From the NCBI GenBank assembly GCA_024305405.1, contig JAKNDB010000103.1, positions 1,922,001 through 1,986,000 on the forward strand: a stretch of DNA of 64,000 nt, given 5' to 3'. Both the position numbers and the translations under genes were made by a program. Under the pieces are notes generated by a model that had not been told where the DNA came from, ran no database searches, and was given only the letters and a program-made list of their open reading frames with translations. The stretch's first letter is position 1. Every line of letters starts with the position of its first letter. Below, in pieces: positions 1 to 12,800 of the stretch. The stretch comes from Dirofilaria immitis (Eukaryota > Nematoda > Chromadorea > Rhabditida > Onchocercidae).

Positions 1-1373
1 CGCATGATTTCATAATGATAATATTTTCACATTATCATAATATAAGATAAGAATGCTTTTCTCTGCTATCATTATCATTTCATCATTAATTTTGTTATAT
101 TAAAAATTTTCTGAATTTCAATATTACTAACCTAGTACAGTATTCATAAGTACCATTTGTTGATTCGGGAAACAGAGTACTTTATGAATATTTGGTGATA
201 TGATATCTTTTTCAATTTCCATTGATAATGTGATAAATTTTGCTATGTCACTTATATTCATCTAAATTAAGTTTTTAATGTTTAGAATTTGGATTTCAGT
301 AACAGGTGAAATCACATTATTTTGGGAACACATAGAACTTAGTGAGTAGAAATAGGTGGAAACGACTTGCTTTTTTGAGTGGTGACATAAATTTGATGAA
401 ACCAGGTAATACGGTGGAATGTGTTGACCGTATAAGAACATGAATTTGTGGAGTTTTCACTTTATGTACCTTTCTTCGATCAGTGATATATTTTACCTGT
501 AATCTTTCTTTTCATCTCCATCACTGCTGTACTTTTATGATTTTAAAATATGTTAACATTTTTGATTTCCCAGAATCATAGTTAAATATATCAAAAAAAT
601 ATTTTATTATTTCATATAATTTTTAAATCGAATTTTTATTTTTTTATATTAAACAAATTAATCAAATTCAATAATTTCTTAAATTTTAGAAGTTTCAGAA
701 TGCATATAAAATGTATTATTTTTGTAATTTACCTATTGAAAATAAAACATACCTCAGGAGGTATCAACGTTTTAAGTCCATCGAAATTTTGCGATGGTTT
801 ATTGGTAAGCAATATTACAGTTACTGGTGATGTTGCATTTATGATATCACTATAAATTGGTGCATCGTTGAGTCGTGTAAACTAAAAATTATTTAATAAT
901 AATTTGAAAAATAATTTTTAGTGAAAAATTTTTAATAATTATTCGATATGATAACTCATCATAACAAAATGATTACTCATTAAATGCAATTAAAAACATC
1001 TACTTTTCGAAGCGTTCAGGAAAACCTCAACACAATCAACAACTATCAATTAGATAAGTTTGTTCTTATTATAAAAATGTACAGTTACAGTAATCTATAT
1101 TTGTATTTATAGAAATTCAAATATTTGTACAGAAAAGAGAAGATTTATTTAATTAATTGCGTAAGAAAGGAATCAAACTTTTTAGTATCTTTAGACTTGA
1201 TATGCAAGGATTTGCTGGATCGACAAATAAACTTGATGAGATAAATATACCTCAAGTAAAGTTCCGGAATGCGATTCATGGATAATAAAATTATAAATTG
1301 AATGTGACAGTGATAAACTTAACAGTCCGCACCAAAATAAACAACCAAAACGTTGCACTTGCGCTGAAAACAT
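1..1373 (-). CDS. Unrecognised secreted/membrane protein, 5' exons only (runs off left edge)
   Basis: Three exons with consistent phase-0 junctions can be read on the minus strand: 1373-1251, 881-753 and 261-132. The last ends at a GT donor with one base left over, so the gene continues beyond the left edge. The first exon starts at an ATG four bases behind a TTTCAG acceptor and encodes a typical signal peptide, MFSAQVQRFGCLFWCGLLSL, followed by small and polar residues. Exon 2 holds an N-A-T-S sequon and the hydrophobic stretch PVTVILLTNKP. Exon 3 holds N-I-S and a Cys. Upstream of the GT donors the codons are open throughout. The seen part is about 127 residues. I infer an exported or type I membrane protein. 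I do not recognise the family; superficially it could be the N-terminus of a lumenal accessory subunit, but that is not supported by a motif. Confidence 0.7.
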
Positions 1374-1390
1374 CTTCCTGAAATTTGAAA
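1374..1390 (-). promoter_or_regulatory. Candidate spliced-leader trans-splice acceptor
   Basis: Read on the minus strand, AAATTTCAG is followed by GAAG and then the ATG of the signal-peptide exon. A strong nematode 3' splice site with no upstream coding exon, a few bases before a start codon, is the usual arrangement for SL trans-splicing. A 5' UTR cis intron is the alternative. Confidence 0.5.
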
Positions 1391-4300
1391 ATATCATTAT
1401 TAATAACAATATATCTTAAAATGATAATAAAAGAAAGGTAAAGCGTTTTGTAATAATTAATAAAAATTAGCATAATATGTTGCAAATATATTTTTCGTTA
1501 GTATTTTTGTATTAAGTTTTATCAGAAGTTTTTCTTTAAAATTACCAAATCATTTCAATATGTATGAATTACGGGCTAAATTTTATACAAATTTTGAAGA
1601 ACGAAAAATTAAAATCGAAATTAACTTATTTCCAATCTAAAAATTGACAAGATAATAGCAATACGAATATTTTTCCCGCATAAACTTTTCTTTTTCGTTT
1701 TAAAATTCGGAATTTTCAATAATTTTTAAGTATTTCGATAAAGAAGTTTGAAATTTCAGTGTACACTTATAATTTTATAAGTGTAATATCTAGATTCTAA
1801 GGTTGAAGAATCAAGAAATCTTTTCTTGTTGAAAAATAGTTATCGAATTAGAAAAACGAATCTACATCTGAGACGACTCTTCCCAAATGATTTATACTTT
1901 CAGTGGTGTATCATATATGAAGTTTCATAAAGCATGATTGATGCAATTTTTCGAAAATCAAATTATATAAAAGATTGTTAACGCAAAAAAAACAAGCGTA
2001 AATCACGTTTGGGACGGGTCGAAGCGATTGGTTGAAGAGCAATTCAAAAGCAAGCATTATTTTCTGTTGCAGAAATTTCTCGAAAAGTTATGCACTAATA
2101 AAATTGAAAGAATTTTTTTATGCTATAAAAATTGAAAGAAAAATGAAACAATCCTATAGAAAAACATTAATAGTTTTTTTTTTTTAAATGTCATTTTACC
2201 TGTCTACTCAAGTTTAAATTTTACCACAAAAGCAATACAATTTGGTTCCAGCAACAGGTAAGTAAATGTTAAGAAAGATGGCAATGACTTATGATAGCAA
2301 TATGAAACAAGATGATTGGAAATAATAGTAAGTTGATGTAATTCTTTTTTTTTTTTGAAAAAAGAATAAACAATTTTATTCTGCCATATTTCATAGTTTT
2401 CAATAAAAAATACCGCTCAAAATAGTATCATTTCAAATTATTTCAGCAAAATAATTCTAAAAAAAAGAGAAAATCATTTTGAATTTTTTATTGATAAAAT
2501 GAAATTTATTTGTGGAAAAATTATTTAGCGTACATTTAAACAATACGATATTTTGATGAATAATTTAAAATTGGAAAAATATTACAATTATAAATTAAAT
2601 AACTGAAAATATATAAAGAATAGGTAAATTTTCTCTATTAATTTTTTTATTCATTTATTCGATTTAATAATTATAAATGATTTGTGAATGAAATAGGAAA
2701 TTTGGAAAATTAACGCAAAAAGAAAGTTTTAAATTTAGGAAGAAAATCCGAAAATTATGTTCTCTTTTTTCGCTTTAAATGTCGTATTTCTTCTGTTATT
2801 TTCGATTTTTTAAATATTTCATAAAATTTATAATATTTTATAGAATGCATAAAAATATCTGATAGTTTTATTAAACAAACTATTGAACTATAAATTAATT
2901 ATATCATATCAAGCTAAATACACGAATATGTTTCCTAATTTTCTTATGTTTCATATTCTTCGATAACGAAAATATTTGTATAATTTAAAGTGAATGAAAA
3001 GGGATATAATTAAGTTTAAAAAAGAAAAAGTGCTAAATATTAATTACAAAATTCTAATTAAAATTTAAAAATTATCATTATCATTGAACACGAGATTAGA
3101 GAATCAGAAACTGTGTGAAAAAAGTAACTCTACTTCATTCTTGTTTAAAAAGATGGATGATTTGTTTGAAAAAAGTTAATGCTAATTTCTAATGCCATCC
3201 TTTGAAACATTTCAAATTTTAAGAAGAAAAATAGAATTAACATATGAACACGCATAAATACAAAATACATTCGAGCATCCTGTTTTTGTACTTTTACACC
3301 ATTTTTCTACCGAAACCTGTTTACAAAATTAAAGTAAGGATTGACGAGATATTACAATTTATTTGTTGTAAGATGAAAAAAAGAGAGAGAGAGAAAAGGA
3401 AAACCTAAATAAAAAAACTGATAATGGTTGGAAAAAGTAATATCATTTTACGAACATTTCATTGCTGTAAGCGATTAATTGCAAGATATCAATGCAAAAG
3501 CAAAAAAAAAAAAAAACGAAATATTTAAAAATTTCGGTAATTCCAATACTAAATGTAAAAAAAAAGAAACTTGATTATAATGAGAAATGAAAATATTCTA
3601 ACTAATACTATTTTTCTTTTTTTTTAAATATTTAATAATTTTAATCAAATTGTGTAAACAAAATGTTACGGATGAATGAGCATATTTTTTTGATTATTTC
3701 TGAAAAAACATATTAAATTCTATTGATAACTAACTAATCAATGATGTATATAATATATACATCAATGATTAGAACAAAATTTTCATCTGAAAATTATACT
3801 GAAAACATTTTCGTAAATTAAAAAATAATATAAAATTTCTAATTTATCGAATGATTCAGCTTTTAAAGAACGAGCAAAACTCAGGATATATTCATCATTA
3901 TGAAGCAATAATTGAAATCATAAAAATAAGGCACTGAATGAGAAGTAAATATTAAAAATACTCATAAGTAACTACTGATTTGATAAAGATACTCAGATAT
4001 ATCGTGAATAAAATAGATGTGTTGTTGTCAAAATAAGAGTCATGTGATATTCTCTTGTCATAAATTTATGCAAGTTAATGGAAAGCATCGTAAAAAAATT
4101 TTTGAAAATTTTTTGCTAAAAAGCCAAAAAAATTTTGTATATGATTCTAATTTTCAATTTTAATAATGAATTTGTTTTATTTCAGTATTCGGAAATAATT
4201 ATTGTTGAGAGAAAAAAGAAAAATGCTTAAATTTTTTTATCGTTTCAAGTATAGAAATTTATTTTAATTCTTACCCCTTAACTGTAAATATCTTTTGGAT

Positions 4301-5280
4301 GCCATTGAATCATTTCATTTAATATTTATACTAATTTAGCCTTTTGAGAAAATATTTTTCGCCTTGATAGAATAGCATAAATTTCTTCTTTCATCCAAAA
4401 CATTGACGATATTTGTTATCGATTTAACAAGCAGAAATATGAAACTTTGAAGAAATATTTTAATTGAATGCTTTATTAAAAACTTCATTTCATCAAAAAA
4501 ACTTTTTCATTTTTTTAAAATTGATTCAATGAAAATATAGTCATTTTCCAGTTCCAATTGATCAAACGTTTTTCGCCAAAATTTATCACAAATAATTTCA
4601 TGCATAGATTATAGATTACAGTAACACTAAAATAAAGTATAAATTATAATTTTATTCATAAATATAGATGTCAACAAAATAGAATATGGCGAATTACATC
4701 CATAGATATAAATGTAAATAAAATGTAAATTATAAAATCCTTTCATAGATATTTCAAATGAATTAATCGGATTAAGAGGCTGACATGGCTGATACCTATT
4801 GCTTCCAAAACTTTTTTAACACGTCGCTCACTGTGAATGGCTAAAAATTTTATAGCAGTTATTTTAAAGCCCAAAAATTTTGTATCCAAATCAGTATAAT
4901 CAAATTACGAGTTCAGCTTAGAGTCAACCTTTCCGAATTTCTACAGTGCTCCATCCATACGAAAGATACATCGCGCTTTACTCTTGCTTATATATGTTTC
5001 ATGATTGGTCATCTCAGTTTTTTTATTCATAATTTTAGAATTTCATTCCCTCATTCATTATTTCGAAATTCCAAATGAAATTTTAAGGTGTATCGTTTTA
5101 TCATAAGAATTTATCTTTTTCTAGGCTTCATCAATATCCGTTCTATCGTTTTGTTTTTTATGCCTTCTTCTTTGAAATACTAAAGAAAGAAGAAATTAGT
5201 AAGAATATAGCATTATTTCTTTATATATTCAGGTTAAACACATTTTGCTTCAACAAAACAAACATACAATTTATTGAACA
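1391..5280. other. Gene-free stretch between divergent genes
   Basis: This stretch is AT-rich with many A and T homopolymers. I found no exon with matching splice sites and no recognisable protein. It must hold the promoters of the two divergent genes on either side. Around 4985-5015 there are a TATATAT-type motif and an ATTGG (reverse CCAAT) box roughly 270 bp upstream of the + strand secreted-protein start, which is only suggestive. Confidence 0.5.
3734..3772. repeat. Near-perfect palindrome
   Basis: The left arm CTAATCAATGATGTATAT is followed almost immediately by ATATATACATCAATGATTAG. The arms pair over about 18 bp with one mismatch. This is seen directly; any function is unknown. Confidence 0.8.
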
Positions 5281-6356
5281 ATGATGTCGGGAAAATATCT
5301 TGCCAGGTAAGAACGGCATCCATGTGATTCAATTATTTATTATTTATTTTTTCTATTAATTATCGCATAATTTTTAACTCTCTACATGAAATATGTAGAG
5401 AAGAAATTTACTATCATATCTTAATTTGCCAATATGATCTGAAATTTAGATGTACTCAAAAGTTGAAAAAATCATTTTGTTACTATTAATTTCAATGAAG
5501 TCATCGAGTTATAAGTGATGAAATTGGAATGTAAGCATAAGTTTTCTTCGAAATGTATAATATTTCGATGCCTTTTGTAGTATTATTGGTTTTCTTTTGG
5601 TTGCAATCAGTTACGCTTCTCCGATTCCAGAGGAAGCGATCACTACCACGATTGAAGTGAGGCTTTTATTATTATTATTGGTACTATTAGAATGATATGT
5701 AGGATACATTTAATAATAATATCTATTATTTGACAAAGTATTCGTCAAATTTCAAATTCATCCATCATAATAACACAACTTAGAAAAAGAATCTAGTAGC
5801 AAATCAAATAAAAATAATTAAAATGCAGGTAAAGAATGCAGGTAAGCTTCTATTATGTACAGAAAACAAATTCATGCTAAATAAGCTGATCTAAACTTTA
5901 CGATATGACGATGTTGAACATCGCTCATTTATTAGTAATAATATGTATTAGACAAATGCTTCTATTATGAAGACTGTATCATTAAGAAGTCTGAAATATA
6001 GAAAGATAAATATAATCATAATGATACCTATCACTTATTATATTATATTTATATAACTTCAGAATGCTATTGTATAACTTCAGAATGATATAACTTCAGA
6101 ATGTATCTGAGGAAAGAGAGATACAAAAGAATGAAGCAAACGAAGTGGAAACAGAAGTGTTAGACTCAGAAGAAGAAGAAGAAGAAGGCCTGTATAACAT
6201 ACCAATCATCGTTTATTTTTTCGATCTGTGGTCATATCTATCTAACGATGAAATGCAAAAATTTCACAAGCAACTTTAGAAGAAATTTTACAAGGAGATT
6301 TAGAAGGAAATTCACAAGAAAATTTAGAAGGAAATTCACAAGAAAATCCTGAATGA
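5281..6356 (+). CDS. Small acidic secreted protein, three exons
   Basis: Exon 1 is 5281-5306 (ATG ATG, GT donor at GTAAG), exon 2 is 5581-5656 (acceptor TTTTGTAG, donor GTGAGG), and exon 3 starts at 6100 behind TAACTTCAG. The phases join cleanly. Residues 1-22 are a clear signal peptide (MMSGKYLA then IIGFLLVAISYA), with likely cleavage after YAS. The mature part is short and very acidic, with an E-rich run around LDSEEEEEE and an N-V-S sequon. In the frame as written the protein stops at 6277-6279 (about 94 residues). One extra base in the A/T run at 6257-6264 would let it run to 6354-6356 through a two-copy repeat of LEGNSQEN. A CAG acceptor near 5231 could be a trans-splice site, and an AATAAA follows. 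I do not recognise the family; small secreted acidic proteins are common excretory-secretory products of filariae, but that is context, not identification. Confidence 0.65.
6050..6103 (+). repeat. Triplicated 3' splice site
   Basis: The block TATAACTTCAGAATG occurs three times in a row (about 6052-6065, 6073-6086 and 6089-6103). Each copy carries a usable CTTCAG acceptor. Only the third copy opens the reading frame of exon 3 of the secreted-protein gene; splicing to the first or second meets an in-frame stop within a few codons. Confidence 0.85.
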
Positions 6357-6449
6357 CTAGATGAGAAGGACGAAAATAAGAAATGAATAAGTGATTGTCA
6401 TGAAATAGTCAACCTTCCTGTTTATCATTTCCGATCCTATTCTGTTAAC

Positions 6450-6455
6450 AATAAA
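6450..6455 (+). terminator. Poly(A) signal AATAAA for the secreted-protein gene
   Basis: AATAAA lies about 95 bases after the downstream stop at 6354-6356, a reasonable nematode 3' UTR length. No other + strand gene end is nearby. Confidence 0.5.
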
Positions 6456-6888
6456 ATATTTAATTGATTGCAATTGTAGAAATTACTTCTGAAAAGAATA
6501 CACAAATATTCGTATATAACAATTACCTCATACATCAAATGAACCCTCAGAAAATATGCCCGCTATTTTCTATTGAAAACGTGCGATGGAATAAATCTTC
6601 AATTTAATCATTTCATAATTCTGAATGCTGTTTTTACTGTAAAGTTCTACATTAATTTCCCCGGCTGGAAAGAAAGGAGAAAAAGTGGGAAGCAAACATT
6701 ATTAAGGAAAATCGTTGAGAAATGATACACGGGCCGTATAAATGCTCTGTTTTCAAGTCATGATGTATAGGAATGGGGAGATTGAATTGTTGGCAATGTT
6801 TTCTGGGGAGATGTGGTAGTTTCTGCTTTACAGCATTGGATTGGATTTACGAATATCGATATATTAAATTTTTAAAGAATTCGGAAAA

Positions 6889-9800
6889 ATGGCCGAAAAT
6901 TATGCGACAAGATTGAAATCAGAATCAGGTGGTATTGAATGATTCGATACATTTCATCCTTCATAGTAGTCAGAGTAATTTAAGAATCTCAATATCACGA
7001 TTGCAGAATTTCTTTGCACTGAGCTGTATTTAATTTGCAAAATAGTGATTACAAGTTTTATTTTAAGGCTTAAGAAAAATCAAAAAGCAAAGTTTTACTA
7101 TGAGTTATCCAGTGGCTACGTTGAATTGAGGGAACTTTTTGTTTTACCTTCATTTCTTCTAATTTTCGTAAAGCTTCATTTGAATTGTCTGTATTATTTG
7201 CATAAGTTATGTTGAATGTATAAAATAGAGTGTTTTATATTCATTCTTATTTATTAAATAAAAAGTTTAAAATAATGTACAAATTGGATACATTTTCAAA
7301 TCGAATTATTTATTAATATCTTTTGTAATTTATTTAGTTATTCATTGTTTGAGGTCTCAGCTTGCATGAACATCAAATTCTCGGTGTGAAGCATATACTT
7401 CAGTGGTGCGCTGAAGAACATGGCGGAATTATTGCTGATGAAATGGGTTTGGGTAAAACTTGTCAAGCAGTTGCTGCTATCGTTTGCTTGCTTAACGATA
7501 ATAAAGCAGGACGGCATATGATTATTTGTCCTCTTTCGGTTCTCCAACACTGGCAGAATGAACTGTTTAGGTTAATTTTGATATTGAAATTACTGTCATG
7601 TTTTAATTTTGCTCAAGCTAAGTATACTTTGCAAAATTTTGCTTCTTGCAGCAGAAAAGATTTTATATATTTTCATATAATCTCTTTGAAATCTGAAAAT
7701 TTTGGCTAAATATATCGACTAAATTTGTCTGGGTTTTGGTATTAATTTAATGAGAAGCGTTAAAGTAATAGAATTATTGTATTAAGTAAATGTGACATTG
7801 TTACTTTAGAGAATTGAATATCGAATGATTTTATCATTAATAATAAGTTTTTTTGCTTCGATTAAATTTTTTTTGGGCTATGGTTTGATTAAAAACTGAG
7901 GAACTTCCAGAGATTTCAGATGAAAACTTGTTTTTGGAAATTCTTGAAGAAAATATTGTGTAATTGTAATGGTTATTTGTCTTTTCACATAAATTTCTTA
8001 AAATGTTTGAGCTTCACTCATTCTATACTATTCAATAAGAAAATATTTCTCAGATTGCGGAAATTGTAGACAAAATTAATGTAAATAATGAGAAGTTGCA
8101 GATTTGGACTTAGAAAGCTCCGAATTGTAGTGTACATTGGTAATGCTGATGCAAGAAAAGTGATTCGGGAAAAGTTGCAAAATTCCCAAGATTGGAATGT
8201 TTTAGTTACAACCTATGAGGTAACTTGCATACAACATCATATCCACGAAAGGTTGAAAATTTCTTTTATAAGGATTCTTCCAGTAGCTGGAATCGTTTTT
8301 ATAGATGCTGATAAGCGATGAGCAGTATTTTCATCAGTCATGGTCTTCATTATTTGTCGATGAAGCACATCGCTTAAAGTCAAACAAATCTGTCCTCCAC
8401 CAAATTGTCCGGAAGGTTTGAATTTCTTTCTTGGTTGTCAAAAGAATTGGAACATTTCTAATTAAGGAACTTTTTCTTTAGATGTCTGTGGAATTAATGG
8501 TATTGATTACTGGAACACCTGTGCAAAATAATATTAATGAACTTTATTCATTACTTTCCTTGATTGATGCGAACAGATTTTCGCTTCCTGAAGAAGAACA
8601 GTTTGTCGCGAAATATCGTAACACACATGACAGTAAAAATTTTGAGTAAAACATTTCTTGAAAAAGTGCTCAAAATTTAAAAGTTTTTAAATGACTTATT
8701 AAAGAAGAATTTTTGAAATAAATAAAGGAATTTAAATCGGTTTCAATAAAATTACTAAAGTCATCATTATGGACTTAGTTTGTTTGGAAAATTTCCGTTG
8801 ATATTTCTCTTACTGCTTGTTGCATTCGTTGCTGTAATTTGGCCTTTTCCCTGCTGCCATACTGCCCCACTTCCAGCATAATTAAAAACAAAATAAAAAA
8901 TATTCTACTTTAGAGGTGTACATCATATTAAATTTAATTCTTCAATCAGTTGTAATGATAAATATTTAAAATAAGAGATGGATTTAATTTGTCATTTAAA
9001 CTGAGCAAGAATTTTTATTGTAGCTGCTGCAGAGCTTCAGCATATACTTTCCAAATATCTTATTCGTCGAACAAAGCAGATGCTGCGTATTGATATTCCA
9101 GATAGTTCAGAACTTGTAATATATCATGGAATAACAGAGATACAAAAAATATATATCGTGCAATACTGAGCAAAAATTATAGTTCGTTGATTTTCTTAAT
9201 CTCATTCGTAAAGTTTAACTTCATCAGTTCCATTCCTTGTTTGAACATGGAGTTAAAATTTCGCCATATATTGCCCAGGATTGTTTGAGCTATTAGTGCT
9301 TTGTTTACGACATTGAAATATAGGAAATATAGCAATGTTTAATTTTTTATAGTACCATTTAAATTCGCTTTTACTATATAATCAAGAAATTTAAAAAAAT
9401 AGTCAAATTTTAGGGAATTTATTGATTTATAAGTTTCTTTTTGTCCTTACTGAATGATAAAAATATATCTTTTAACTTTTGAAATCATGATCGGTGTGAT
9501 ATTTCGTTTTCAGAATACTTTGAGAATATAGAGGATAAGAAGACTCAGCATGCTGGTAACAGAGTGTCATTACTTAATGTGTTGATGCAGCTACGAAAAT
9601 GTGTTGCACATCCTTATCTTTTGATGGTAATTTTTAATTGTTAGTTTACTAATGATGATTTAGTGACATCATCAGCACGAAGTAGCAAAATTCTCTATGA
9701 TCTATCTGGAAAATTTTCTTTTATTCCGGAAGAATTTTATTACTTCTCCATAATTGTTATAATTTATTTTGCAGGTATTACAATATCCTCTTGATATACA

Positions 9801-12800
9801 TTTACAACAAAATCATGTATTACAAATTTTTCAGGTATAGAACCAGAACCATTCAAAGAAGGTGATCATTTGTTTCAAGTGAGCGGGAAATTTTTCTTGC
9901 TGGATCGTCTGCTTACATTTTTGGCCGCAAAAGGCCATCGTGTACTTATTTTTTTCGCAAATGGCACGTTTGCTTGATATTGTCCAAGATTATTTAGTAT
10001 ATAAAGGTAACGTCGAATTTTCGTTATATTTAGAATGAGAAATAAATAAATCTTGATAATTTTGTTTCTCTTTTCAAGAAATTAATTTCAGGCATATAAA
10101 AATCGCTTATTCATAACGCAGTTTTCAAGGACAATAACTTTCAGTGAAATTTCCTTAATCTTTTTTGATAGGATATAACTATCAACGATTGGATGGAAGT
10201 GTACGAGCTGAGGAGCGGTTTTCTGCAGTAAATCGCTTCCAAGTTAATTCAGACATATTCTGTTTCCTACTGTCAACTCGAGCTGGAGGCCTTGGATTGA
10301 ATTTAACTGCTGGTGACACGGTGATTTTTTGGATTCAGATTTTAATCCGCAGAATGACATTCAGGCTGCAGCAAGATGCCACCGAATTGGACAAACGAAG
10401 TTTGCTCTCAAAAATATTCTTGATTTTAAAAATTTCGTAAAGTTTGAATAGGAATCATAAACTTTAGTTAAATCTGTATCCATCAAAATTATTTTCCATC
10501 ATTCCTTTCACTGAACTTATCTTTCGCTTGTTCGCGAGTAATGGAAATACTTCAGTCTTTTAATTCAAAGAAGCATTTCCTTATTTTCATTCAACATTTC
10601 ATGCGTTGATGTTCATCTTTAAGGCCTGTGAAAATAATACGTTTGATTGCGCGTTATACGGTAGAGAATATGATTCAGTGGCGTGCAACTCGGAAGCTTC
10701 AAATGACTCAAGATATTTTGGAGGAGAAAATGATGCTAATAAGTCTACAAGTAAACTGAATTTCTGTGAAGTGAAGTCATGATGAAAATGTAAAACGATT
10801 TTAAACTGATCAGATTGAATTTATATCCTTCTGTTTCAGGGAAAGAATTAACATTTGCGGAAATCTCTGATATGATAATAAAAGGCTTGAATCGACTCAA
10901 TAATGAGAAAACTGATTTTGAAGAATTAAATATGGAAGAAATTGAAAAGTTGGTTGGTAAAACCGATGAAAACAATCACTGGATTCATGACGCAAACGAA
11001 CAAATTGTGATTAATACTGGATGGGAAAAAGTTGGTAATGAAAGAATTTGCAATAGAAATCGTGGATATAATGTCTTCCATAAGTATTATGTTTAAAATT
11101 ATCGCATAGTAGTAACTTGTCTTAATATGTCTTAAAATATAAAAATTAATTCCAGTTCTCCAAATCATTTTTTAGAAAAAGGATTTTTAAGAAATTCGAT
11201 TTTATTAGCTTTATTAAGCTTCCATAAAAATCTAAGTTTTCGTTTTTTTTTTTTTTTTTTTCTCAAAAGTACTGGAGTGTGAGCTGTACTTTTATAATAA
11301 GATTTTAGAAATAAAGTATGCTTTCCTTCATTGAAAGAGTATATCAAGTATATGAATGCTCAGCTCACTGAACAGAATAAGATAAGTTCTATAAAGAGAC
11401 TTTTAAAGCTTTAAGCAGTCACTTCTAGAACAACGGATCAAAATCGAATGAGCAAGAAAATGGTGTATTAGAAAATATGTATATCTTTGAAGGACATGAT
11501 TACAAACAGGATTTTGCAGTTCTGCAGAATATTTTAGTTGAATCTAAAGCGAGAGAAATAGAAGATATTTCAGTTGGACAGAGTAAGTATTTGAATCCAT
11601 AATTTTTAAATTTTGAGCACACTAATTGAACTGTGGTGGCTTTGCGGTATGATATGAACCATTGTGGAATTGTCTTCTTTTTCCAATTTTCTTTACACAT
11701 TCATTTTACTATTTATTTTTTTAAATATTATTCTAGACAGATTATGAAGGTTTATATGGTAATATTGAGCGAATTCAAATCCTTTATGTTTCATTTTTTA
11801 GTTCTGATTTATAAAACTACATAGTAATTTGAAAATGGCTCACATAAGATTTTGAATTTCGTCTGCTAGCAAATGAATATAGTGAAAGATTAGATAATTG
11901 ATCTTTTGAGCTTTGTTTGGATGATTACGAGAATCATTTTCGATAGCAAAATCTGGGTATTCTAAAAATCTTGTACATGAATAAATTACTGTTCATGTCA
12001 CTGTATAATTAATTACTGTCTTTTGCATGAAATTGTTGAGGAGCTAATATTGATTCAACAGTTGAATAATTTTTTATATATTTTTATATATCCTTTTTAT
12101 TTGTTAACTGTAGCAGTTGAAAAACGAGCACGCAAACAAATATCGAAGGAAGAAATGCAGGAAAGAGTTAAAAAGCGAAAAGAAACATTGGATTGGAAGA
12201 AAAAATTGAAGGAACAAGAAACTGAAAGGCGAAGAAAGGAACGAGAAACAAGAAAAGCTATGAAATGGTTTAAGAATAGTAAGTTTTGAGCACTCATGTT
12301 TTTATCTAATAAGCTATAGTCTCGGGAAATTCTTTAAGCTATGTACTATTTGCATTCATTACAAAATTAGAAAAGTTTAATTTATATACAGTTGCATCTT
12401 TTATGCACTAGCCTGTCATTGAAAATGATTTGCTTCGCAACATTTTATAGTCAGAAAAATAATTCGTTGCTTTGAAATTCAGATTACAAAAGTGGCGCAT
12501 TACCATTTCAAGAAGTGCCTGAAGTTCAACATGTCGAGAGCAATACAAATTTTGGCCCTCATTTTGTCTATGGTAGTGTTATAGATACACAAAAACTTCC
12601 CATGACAATTCAGATCGTGCGCTTATTGTTCATGTTGTGGATAATAGTGGTAAATTTCGGCAGTTATTTTTTTAATTCAAATTTAAATTTAATTCAATTT
12701 TTTTCCACTGACTTGTACTTTTAAATCTTTTAAATCAATTTCTCATATTAATTTTCAGGCGTGTTTGGTCATGGAGGCGTTTTTGATGCTTTACGACGCA

